The notes beneath the pieces were generated by a model. It saw nothing but the letters and a program-made list of their open reading frames with translations, did not search any database and was not told the origin of the DNA. This document shows positions 1-4,960 of a stretch of DNA of 7,290 nucleotides, piece after piece. Each line of letters opens with the position of its first letter. Position 1 is the stretch's first letter. This DNA is from Clostridiales bacterium (GTDB lineage Bacteria; Bacillota; Clostridia; Saccharofermentanales; UBA5734): NCBI GenBank assembly GCA_003532195.1, contig DOFA01000264.1, forward strand, positions 1 through 7,290. The letters are read 5' to 3'. Both the position numbers and the translations under genes were made by a program.

Positions 1-174
1 TTGCAGGGAATTACCAGCCCATATCCTGACTGGTACCGGAACTCCTGGAACCGGATCCGGGAATACGCCGCCCGGTTCAAGGCTTACCTGAACTGTGAGA
101 TTCTGCATTCGAGTCCCCAATTTACCGGTCCGACGATTCCGATCGGCGGCGACGGCCGGGCGACGATTGGCTGA
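1..174 (+). CDS. C-terminal end of an unrecognised protein (5' truncated)
   Basis: Frame 1 is open from the first base to a TGA at 172-174 and encodes the last 57 residues of a protein that begins outside the window. The visible part is rich in aromatic and basic residues early on (PYPDWYRNSWNRIREYAARF) and ends in a Gly/Pro-rich tail (TIPIGGDGRATIG). I do not recognise a family and see no catalytic motif, signal or membrane segment. The frame is believable because its codons are GC-rich at the third position like the neighbouring genes, and because it stops 5 bp before the stop codon of the converging radical SAM gene, which is tight tail-to-tail packing. No terminator separates the two genes. 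The alternative is a chance open frame, which is possible at this length. Confidence 0.55.
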   Translation: MQGITSPYPDWYRNSWNRIREYAARFKAYLNCEILHSSPQFTGPTIPIGGDGRATIG

Positions 175-179
175 GTTTG

Positions 180-1466
180 CTATCTGTCTGTTTTTGGGAT
201 GTCGCGATCTGTGAACCGTTTCCGGAAAGCGAAATAATTGAGGAACATGCGAAAATTCCGCCGTTGGGCGGCTGAGTAACCCGCGTACAGGCGGTCGGCG
301 GTTGGCTGCCAGGCCTGCGCCAGCGGCATGGTTTTGGCAGCCAGCATTTCCACGGTTTCCGCCGCGCCCAGATGCGTGGACCGGGCGCCGGTATCCCGGA
401 CGATACCGGCCAGCGTGTCCGGACGGTTCATCAGCGGGCAGCCGCTGAGCGGATTTTCCGAGAAGGGCTGCGCCTGGCGGAAGCGGCGAAAGAACGGCGA
501 CTGCAGGGCTTCGGCCAACGACTTTTCATAGATGTTGGAGTCAGAATAATGGCAGAACGCGCAGGGCTCGACATCGCCGTTGGCATTGATGTGGACAAAA
601 CCGGATCCGGCGCCGATGCAGCCGAACGCCAGATGGCCGTTGTTCCAGAAATCGATCAGCATCAGGCCGGTCCGCCGGCTGTATTCGTCGATCTGCGCCA
701 GAACCTGCTCGCGCTGGGCCGGGGTGCAGGCCAACGCCGGATCGGCATCTTTGCCAACCGGCACATATTGGAACAGCCAGCCGAACCAGCAGCCTTTTTC
801 CTGCAGAAAATCGAGAAATTCACGGCTGGCGACAGTCTGGTAATTCCTGGCGTGATAGCAGGCGGAGAAAGCAAAGGCAATGCCGCGGCTGCGCAGGATA
901 TCCATGGCGCGGACCACCTGGTCAAATACTCCGGCGCCGCGCCGGAAATCAGTGTCTTCCCGCCAGCCCTCGATGCTCAGGAAGAGATTTAGATTTTCCA
1001 CCCGGGCGACTTCATCCGCAAACGCCTCATCGATCAGCGTCCCGTTGGTATAGGCACCAAACGACATTCTCCGGTGCCGGTCGCACAGGCGGATGATGTC
1101 GTCTTTGCGCAGCAGCGGTTCGCCGCCGGTGAAAAAACAGACCCGGATGCCCAGCTGCTCAGCCTGGCAAAGGATGTCGTCCAGCTTTTCCAAGGTAATA
1201 TTGCCGCAGCCGGCATAGTCGGCCGCCCAGCAGCCTTTGCAGTGCAGGTTGCAGCGGCTGGTGGGGTCGAGGATCAACATCCTGGGCACAAAAACCCGGG
1301 TCCGGATGCCGCGCCAGGTTTCCCGGGCGGCGATCATTTTGCCCAGTGCCAAGTGGTCCAGCGGGGTCCGGGCGAAAAAGTACTGCCGGGTATATTGAAT
1401 AAATTTCTTATGGTGCGGATAAGGCGGAATTTTTTCGTTTCGTCCGTTGATTCGGATTGTCGACAT
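180..1466 (-). CDS. Radical SAM protein with a C-terminal cysteine cluster
   Basis: A 428-residue radical SAM enzyme of the broad MoaA/PqqE-like group. The [4Fe-4S]-SAM motif CxxxCxxC is C72, C76 and C79 in SRCNLHCKGCWAADY, and the SAM-contacting GGEP motif is at 114-117. After the TIM-barrel region a second cysteine group (C283, C302, C305, C343, with INANGDVEPCAFCH) resembles a short SPASM/twitch domain that could bind one auxiliary cluster. Such proteins reductively cleave SAM to start radical chemistry in the cytoplasm, often on peptides or cofactors; the substrate here cannot be read from sequence. The ATG at 1466 is preceded by GAGAGAGG (1472-1479) at a suitable distance. The gene lies 56 bp downstream of the zinc-ribbon membrane protein on the same strand, so the two may be co-transcribed. 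I see no small precursor-peptide gene beside it. The family is certain and the function is open. Confidence 0.93.
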   Translation of the reverse strand: MSTIRINGRNEKIPPYPHHKKFIQYTRQYFFARTPLDHLALGKMIAARETWRGIRTRVFVPRMLILDPTSRCNLHCKGCWAADYAGCGNITLEKLDDILCQAEQLGIRVCFFTGGEPLLRKDDIIRLCDRHRRMSFGAYTNGTLIDEAFADEVARVENLNLFLSIEGWREDTDFRRGAGVFDQVVRAMDILRSRGIAFAFSACYHARNYQTVASREFLDFLQEKGCWFGWLFQYVPVGKDADPALACTPAQREQVLAQIDEYSRRTGLMLIDFWNNGHLAFGCIGAGSGFVHINANGDVEPCAFCHYSDSNIYEKSLAEALQSPFFRRFRQAQPFSENPLSGCPLMNRPDTLAGIVRDTGARSTHLGAAETVEMLAAKTMPLAQAWQPTADRLYAGYSAAQRRNFRMFLNYFAFRKRFTDRDIPKTDR

Positions 1467-1496
1467 GATAGCCTCTCTCAGACAAGCAGCTTCTCG

Positions 1497-1524
1497 GGTG
1501 GTTTCCCGGAAACCGCCGCGGTTT
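1497..1524 (-). other. Two mutually exclusive hairpins at the zinc-ribbon / radical SAM gene junction
   Basis: Bases 1497-1504 (GGTGGTTT) pair with 1510-1517 (AAACCGCC) around a 5-base loop, using one G-T pair. The same 1510-1515 arm (AAACCG) can instead pair perfectly with 1519-1524 (CGGTTT) around a 3-base loop. The second hairpin overlaps the stop codon of the zinc-ribbon gene (1523-1525). On the minus strand no U-tract follows, so this is not an ordinary terminator for that gene. It may set the expression ratio of the two genes or protect an mRNA end. On the + strand a T-rich stretch (1522-1530) does follow, but no + strand gene ends here. Confidence 0.35.
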
Positions 1525-2521
1525 ATTTTTTCGTAACCGTCACTTGCGTCGGCATATAGACATCAACCTCGAAGTTGCCTTCATCGTTGATTTTCAATGT
1601 GTGGATCATCAGGTCCGGGATTTGCTTGTAGATCCGTTCAGCATAATCGAAGACCACATCGCGATCAGAATCGGCCAGGTCGCCGATCACCGGCTGCAAA
1701 GGCACATCGCCGGCTTCCAGGCGGGCAAGCTTATCCGGGACATAGACTTCGTTTTCCCGGATCTCAAAGTCGCCTTCCATATAGAGGTTAAACGTGTCCG
1801 GCAGCAATCGGGCCAGCTCGTCCGGGATCTGCCCGGCGATATCCGGGATCAGCTCCTGCTTGATCTTGTCAAAACGCACCTTGTAGGAGCCCGCGGAATG
1901 GCCGTCGGGGAAGACTTTCATCTGAGCGTCCTCGAACCAGGAGAAGGGCGGGGCGATTTCATTAATAAATGCCGTCGCCTCTGCCGGAGTCAGCTCGAAG
2001 CTGCGCTCTTCATAGTTGGAGAAAGCCCAGTTGTAATCATCGATCGCCAGCCGTTCATCGCGGTGTTCCTCGATCAGGGTTTTCAAGTCTTCGCCGCTTT
2101 GGCCCATGAAACTGATCTGCATGCCGATTTTTTCCATCGCGCGGTCGAAGTCCTCTTCGGTGTAGTCAACCCCAAGGTCGCGCGGCGGCAGCCAGGAAAA
2201 CCGGGCGACGAAATACAGGCCGGTGCCAACCAGTGCCAAAAACAGGAACAGGACGATCAGGCAGCCGATGTGCCGCTTCTTGCGCGGTTTTTTATATTCC
2301 GGCGGCGGTACGGTTGGCTGGGCATACTGGAAAGACGGCGTCGCCGGCGGCGGGTAAGCCGAGGGTCCTGCCGGCTGGGGCTGAACCGGCTGGGGCTGGA
2401 CCGGCTGGCCGCCGGCCTGCGGCTGCCAGGGCTGCACCGGGCTGTTTTCCGCGGCTGCGCCGCAGCTTTTGCAGAACCGGGACCCTTCTTCCAGGGGACT
2501 TCCACATTTGGCGCAAAACAT
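1523..2521 (-). CDS. Zinc-ribbon, single-pass membrane protein of unknown function
   Basis: 332 residues in four visible parts. (1) An N-terminal zinc ribbon with two CxxC knuckles, C3/C6 and C17/C20 (FCAKCG... FCKSCG). (2) A Pro/Gln-rich linker, about 28-76, containing a VQPQP repeat. (3) A basic stretch KKPRKKRH (77-84) followed by one transmembrane helix, about 85-106. (4) A cysteine-free C-terminal domain of about 225 residues. By the positive-inside rule the zinc ribbon should be cytoplasmic and the large domain outside. This layout is common among uncharacterised Bacillota proteins; I do not recognise the outer domain. The ATG at 2521 follows GGAGG at good spacing. The radical SAM gene lies 56 bp downstream on the same strand. 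A sensing or scaffold role would be speculation. Confidence 0.88.
   Translation of the reverse strand: MFCAKCGSPLEEGSRFCKSCGAAAENSPVQPWQPQAGGQPVQPQPVQPQPAGPSAYPPPATPSFQYAQPTVPPPEYKKPRKKRHIGCLIVLFLFLALVGTGLYFVARFSWLPPRDLGVDYTEEDFDRAMEKIGMQISFMGQSGEDLKTLIEEHRDERLAIDDYNWAFSNYEERSFELTPAEATAFINEIAPPFSWFEDAQMKVFPDGHSAGSYKVRFDKIKQELIPDIAGQIPDELARLLPDTFNLYMEGDFEIRENEVYVPDKLARLEAGDVPLQPVIGDLADSDRDVVFDYAERIYKQIPDLMIHTLKINDEGNFEVDVYMPTQVTVTKK
2371..2410. repeat. 15-bp tandem repeat in the Pro/Gln-rich linker
   Basis: CCGGCTGGGGCTGAA (2371-2385) is followed directly by CCGGCTGGGGCTGGA (2386-2400) and a partial third copy (from 2401). The unit is a multiple of three and encodes repeated VQPQP residues in the linker of the zinc-ribbon membrane protein. 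Copy number could vary between strains without breaking the frame. Confidence 0.7.
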
Positions 2522-2574
2522 CCGTTAATCCTCCGTTATTTTTATCAAACTGGGGGCGGAACAAGACTGGCATA

Positions 2575-2580
2575 ATTATA
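2575..2580 (-). promoter_or_regulatory. Candidate -10 box for the zinc-ribbon protein gene
   Basis: The minus strand reads TATAAT here, a perfect -10 hexamer, about 54 bp upstream of the ATG at 2521. No convincing -35 hexamer sits 16-18 bp further upstream (the 17-bp position reads TATGCC). It is therefore either a weak or activator-dependent promoter or chance in an AT-rich stretch. Confidence 0.4.
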
Positions 2581-2604
2581 TCAATAGATTAGTATCCGGC
2601 ATAG

Positions 2605-2627
2605 TGCCGCGCGGCAGCGACGGCTGC
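2605..2627. other. GC-rich palindrome and small hairpin downstream of the toxin gene
   Basis: TGCCGCGCGGCA (2605-2616) is a perfect 12-bp palindrome. Overlapping it, GCAGC (2614-2618) can pair with GCTGC (2623-2627) around GACG. Both lie between the PIN toxin stop codon (2676-2678) and the next minus-strand gene. No U-tract follows on either strand, so I do not call a terminator. Confidence 0.3.
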
Positions 2628-2675
2628 AGTTCGCTGTCGGTTCGCCATCAGAATCAGCCGGCAGCCCGGTTCAAT

Positions 2676-3071
2676 TTATGGGAAACCAATACCTTTGAGA
2701 AATGCCGGCGGGCTGACTATCTTCGGCTCCTCCGGGAAGTGCTTCACATTGCCCGTTACCAGCCAGCTTTCAGAAGTCAGATAAACTTCATAAAAAGCCA
2801 GGTCATTTTGATCCGACAATTGCCTGCTGCAGGGTGAAGCCAGCACCGGAACGCTGATAATAGCTAAATAATCCAGGATTTGCCGGATCATTGCCGGATC
2901 AAACCTAAACTTCGGCCGGGCTAAAACCATTTCATATTCCAGCCAGATCCGGCTGTCATAACGCAGGATAATCTGCTGAGATAAGATGAGATCAAGGACG
3001 CGCGCCGGTGCGCCAAAAGGGGAAAGCAAAGCCGACACCAGCACGTTTGTATCCAGGATGATCTCAATCAT
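2676..3071 (-). CDS. PIN-domain toxin of a toxin-antitoxin pair
   Basis: 131 residues, the usual size for a stand-alone PIN toxin of the type annotated as 'putative toxin-antitoxin system toxin component, PIN family'. Expected acidic and polar residues are present: D7 and N9 in LDTNVLVSALLS, E45 in WLEYEMVLARPKF, D87 and D90 in SDQNDLAFYEVYL, and the late TGNVKHFP motif (106-113). PIN toxins are Mg-dependent ribonucleases that cut tRNA, rRNA or mRNA; the target here is unknown. The ATG at 3071 lies inside the end of the antitoxin gene (8-bp overlap), with an AAAGGAA ribosome site inside the antitoxin coding sequence, so translation is probably coupled. All key residues are intact, suggesting a functional toxin. 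Confidence 0.92.
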   Translation of the reverse strand: MIEIILDTNVLVSALLSPFGAPARVLDLILSQQIILRYDSRIWLEYEMVLARPKFRFDPAMIRQILDYLAIISVPVLASPCSRQLSDQNDLAFYEVYLTSESWLVTGNVKHFPEEPKIVSPPAFLKGIGFP

Positions 3072-3354
3072 GGGTCAGTTCCTTTCTGGCTGCTTGAATT
3101 TCCGCCTCGATCTCCTCGCTGCTCATACCTGCCGGCATAGTCTGGACTGAACGGACCCTCAGACGGTTAACTGCCCGGATCGCCTGCGCCTGACGGATAG
3201 CTAGCAATGTATCCTGCAGGTTTTTATCGTTGACTTCGATCATCAAAGCTGCTGGCTTGCCATTGTTTGTGATGATAACCTCATCCCCGGCTGCGATCCG
3301 TTCCCAGATCTGACGGGGATTGGACCTCATGTCACGAATTGTAAAAAATATCAT
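3064..3354 (-). CDS. Phd/YefM-family antitoxin
   Basis: 96 residues. The N-terminal half has the Phd/YefM fold pattern: FTIRDMRSNPRQIWERIAAGDEVIITNNGKPAALMI (about 4-39). This part dimerises and binds DNA in the family. The C-terminal part (about 65-93, with MSSEEIEAEIQAARKEL) is the likely disordered toxin-neutralising tail, and its SxEEI...EI..AR pattern is typical of antitoxins paired with PIN toxins. The start ATG at 3354 has an exceptionally strong ribosome site, AGGAGGTGAG (minus strand, 3358-3367), 7 bases upstream, as expected for a labile antitoxin that must outnumber its toxin. The toxin gene overlaps its stop codon. A palindromic operator lies just upstream. Confidence 0.92.
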   Translation of the reverse strand: MIFFTIRDMRSNPRQIWERIAAGDEVIITNNGKPAALMIEVNDKNLQDTLLAIRQAQAIRAVNRLRVRSVQTMPAGMSSEEIEAEIQAARKELTHD

Positions 3355-3370
3355 AGGCTCACCTCCTAAT

Positions 3371-3388
3371 CAATAGTGTACACGATTG
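3371..3388. promoter_or_regulatory. Predicted Phd/YefM-type operator palindrome
   Basis: CAATAGTGTACACGATTG is an 18-bp inverted repeat with a single mismatched pair (A3375/G3384) and a perfect GTGTACAC core at 3376-3383. It begins 17 bp upstream of the antitoxin ATG and covers the candidate -10 box. From established knowledge, P1 Phd and E. coli YefM bind palindromes with a TGTACA core to repress their own operons. A weaker half-site (GTGTAG) lies at 3399-3404. Confidence 0.7.
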
Positions 3389-3403
3389 TCACTCATTTGT
3401 GTA
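3375..3403 (-). promoter_or_regulatory. Candidate promoter of the toxin-antitoxin operon
   Basis: On the minus strand TACACT (3375-3380) could be the -10 and TACACA (3398-3403) the -35, with a 17-bp spacer; each matches 4 of 6 consensus bases or slightly better. The -10 lies within the GTGTACAC palindrome, so antitoxin binding would block RNA polymerase. The assignment rests on position and spacing more than on hexamer quality. Confidence 0.5.
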
Positions 3404-3406
3404 GCT

Positions 3407-3442
3407 AAAAAACTGCCCGGCAGGCTCTGCACCGGCCGGGCA
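3407..3442 (-). terminator. Rho-independent terminator of the GH4 glycosidase gene
   Basis: On the minus strand TGCCCGGC pairs with GCCGGGCA (8 bp, outer arms 3435-3442 and 3414-3421). Two further G-C pairs can form inside after one mismatch, followed by a run of six T (complement of 3407-3412). It starts about 45 bp past the glycosidase stop codon. It would also separate the glycosidase transcript from the toxin-antitoxin operon, whose -35 region begins directly behind the T-run. Confidence 0.85.
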
Positions 3443-3487
3443 ACGCGGATTGATTCAGGTCGAAAGGCAAAAATTCGTTGCTGCTGA

Positions 3488-4810
3488 TCAGCTGATTGTC
3501 TTGAACTGCGGCAGCCAGGGCTGGTTCTGCGCCAGCATTTCATCGACCATCTGTTTGATTTCCGCCAGGCTGAGAACGGCGGAAGTCAGCGGATCAAAAC
3601 AGACGGCATGGAAGACTTTGCGCGGATCGCCTTCGATAGCGGCCTCGACAGCCAGTTCCTCGCAGCGGGCGCTGGTATTGTTCAAAATAGCCAGGTGGGC
3701 CGGCAGCGGACCGACATGGATCGCTTCCAGCCCGGATTTCGATGCCAGGACCGGAACTTCCACGCAGCAGCCTTCAGGCAGATTGTCGATCAGGCCGAAG
3801 TTGCGGACATTGCCGTTGAATTTATACAGGGCGCCGTCGCCGATCGTGGCGTTGAAGATGCAGGCTGCATATTCGCCGCCGCGCTTCAGGTCGATTTTTT
3901 CCTGGCTCAGCCACTTGTTGATTTCGTCGCGCCAGGTATCCTCCCGCTTCAGATACTCGTCGAGGATATAGCCATAAACGCCGGGATTCCAGTTGGTACC
4001 GTGGGTGCAGTATTTCTCGATCAAGTCCGGACGCTTGCGGAACCAGGCATTATACTCGGAATTGTGGCCGCTCGATTCGGTTACATAGTAGTCAAGGTTC
4101 AGGAACATCTCGTTGCGCACGATTTCCTGCTGGTAGATTTCCGGTTTGGCGACCGCAGCGCGGATCAGCGGGTAGGCATCCTGCCCGTTCCAGCGGAAAT
4201 CCAGATACCAGGCCTGGTGATTGATGCCGGCGCTCAGGTAAGTCACTTCCTCCATCGGCGCGCCAATCCATTTGGCCAGCATATGCGCCGTGCCCTGGAC
4301 ACTGTGGCACAATCCGGTGACCTGGACCTTGCTTTGCCCCTGCATCGCCCGGCAGAGCATGGCCATCGGATTAGTGTAGTTAAGGAAAATCGCCTGCGGG
4401 CAGTAACGCTCGATGTCGCGGCAGATGTCGAGCATCACCGGGATAGTGCGCAGGGCACGGAAGATGCCGGAAGGTCCGCGCGTGTCGCCGATATTGATGT
4501 CGACGCCGTATTTCTTGGGAATCTCGATGTCGTAGCGCCAGACGTGGACTCCGCCAGCCAGTATGGTGCAGACGACGCCGTCGGCGCCTTGCAGGGCTTC
4601 GGCGCGATTGGTCGTCGCCAGAACTTGGGCCGGATAAGCACCTTCCGCAATAATGCGGTCAACCGCCTTTTTACTGACCGCCAACCGTTCCGGATCGATG
4701 TCCATCAAAGCGATCGTCGCCTCGGCAAAAGCCGGGTATGACATGATGTCCCGGACCAGTCCGCGGGTAAAACCGAAACTGCCGGCTCCAATAAATGCTA
4801 TTTTCGTCAT
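3488..4810 (-). CDS. melA: GH4 family glycosidase, MelA-like (probable alpha-galactosidase)
   Basis: 440 residues, close to E. coli MelA (about 450), with similarity along the whole length. N-terminal Rossmann motif KIAFIGAGSFGFT (3-15) and MDID (36-39) for NAD+; NYTNPMAM (144-151); GLCHSVQGT (166-174); GINHQAW (195-201); ESSGHNSEY (245-253); NGNVRNFGLIDNLPEGCCVEV (332-352). GH4 enzymes are cytoplasmic, need NAD+, a divalent metal (usually Mn2+) and reducing conditions. They cleave via a 3-keto intermediate; C168 and H198 are the expected metal ligands. The CHSV variant of the cysteine motif is, to my knowledge, the alpha-galactosidase type (CDMP and CNVP mark phospho-glycosidases). Related alpha-glucosidase or glucuronidase activity cannot be excluded. 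The ATG at 4810 follows AAGGAGA. The gene is divergent from the AraC regulator, its likely controller, and ends in a strong terminator. Confidence 0.93.
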   Translation of the reverse strand: MTKIAFIGAGSFGFTRGLVRDIMSYPAFAEATIALMDIDPERLAVSKKAVDRIIAEGAYPAQVLATTNRAEALQGADGVVCTILAGGVHVWRYDIEIPKKYGVDINIGDTRGPSGIFRALRTIPVMLDICRDIERYCPQAIFLNYTNPMAMLCRAMQGQSKVQVTGLCHSVQGTAHMLAKWIGAPMEEVTYLSAGINHQAWYLDFRWNGQDAYPLIRAAVAKPEIYQQEIVRNEMFLNLDYYVTESSGHNSEYNAWFRKRPDLIEKYCTHGTNWNPGVYGYILDEYLKREDTWRDEINKWLSQEKIDLKRGGEYAACIFNATIGDGALYKFNGNVRNFGLIDNLPEGCCVEVPVLASKSGLEAIHVGPLPAHLAILNNTSARCEELAVEAAIEGDPRKVFHAVCFDPLTSAVLSLAEIKQMVDEMLAQNQPWLPQFKTIS

Positions 4811-4844
4811 GTTCGCTTCTCCTTATTATTTGATCATCATTCAT

Positions 4845-4869
4845 GCGGATACTCACTTAAGTCATCCGC
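4845..4869. promoter_or_regulatory. Inverted repeat at the predicted 5' end of the glycosidase mRNA
   Basis: GCGGAT (4845-4850) and ATCCGC (4864-4869) are perfect 6-bp inverted arms 13 bp apart; the spacer contains the palindrome ACTTAAGT (4855-4862 region, off centre). With the -10 box at 4878-4883 transcription would start near 4871, so a stem-loop would form almost at the first base of the leader. It could stabilise the mRNA or be a DNA operator just downstream of the start point. Confidence 0.45.
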
Positions 4870-4872
4870 TCA

Positions 4873-4911
4873 ATTCCATTTTACGGGAATAATAAGGCCA
4901 ATCAATGGAAT
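4873..4911. promoter_or_regulatory. Candidate regulator site: 8-bp inverted repeat between divergent promoters
   Basis: ATTCCATT (4873-4880) and AATGGAAT (4904-4911) are perfect inverted copies with centres 31 bp apart, about three helical turns, so both face the same side of the DNA. The left arm overlaps the glycosidase -10 box; the right arm overlaps the glycosidase -35 and the -35 position of the regulator promoter. This placement suits a site for the AraC-family protein encoded alongside. Confidence 0.45.
4878..4905 (-). promoter_or_regulatory. Candidate promoter of the glycosidase gene
   Basis: On the minus strand TTGATT (4900-4905, 4 of 6 matches) and TAAAAT (4878-4883, 5 of 6) are 16 bp apart. 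This predicts a start near 4871 and a leader of about 60 bases before the ATG at 4810. A second AT-rich hexamer, TATTAT (4889-4894), lacks a good -35. Confidence 0.55.
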
Positions 4912-4935
4912 ACTGCTATGCAGATAGAGTATAAT
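4906..4935 (+). promoter_or_regulatory. Candidate promoter of the AraC-family regulator
   Basis: A perfect TATAAT lies at 4930-4935, with a poor -35 (TGGAAT, 4906-4911, 3 of 6, spacer 18). Transcription would start near 4942, just ahead of the ribosome site AGGGGGG (4945-4951) and the TTG start at 4961. The -35 region is one arm of the inverted repeat, so regulation by the AraC protein itself is plausible. Confidence 0.6.
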
Positions 4936-4960
4936 GCTGGATATAGGGGGGAAAACCAGC

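Noticed and set aside
175..200. Possible terminator between the converging genes (T-run at 191-195)
   Set aside because: No stable hairpin precedes the T-run, and the run lies inside the radical SAM coding region.
372..992. A 206-codon + strand open frame opposite the radical SAM gene
   Set aside because: The minus frame carries CxxxCxxC and GGEP motifs; the + frame has no recognisable features.
1544..2575. A 343-codon + strand open frame opposite the zinc-ribbon protein
   Set aside because: The minus frame has a zinc ribbon, a transmembrane helix and a ribosome site; the + frame has low-complexity Arg-rich sequence and no ribosome site.
2604..2837. A 77-codon + strand open frame in the gap upstream of the zinc-ribbon gene
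   Set aside because: Most of it is antisense to the PIN toxin, it has no ribosome site and the peptide resembles nothing known to me.
3608..4741. A 377-codon open frame on the + strand opposite the GH4 gene
   Set aside because: It is the antisense of a clear MelA homologue, its translation shows no domain, and GC-rich third positions commonly open such frames.
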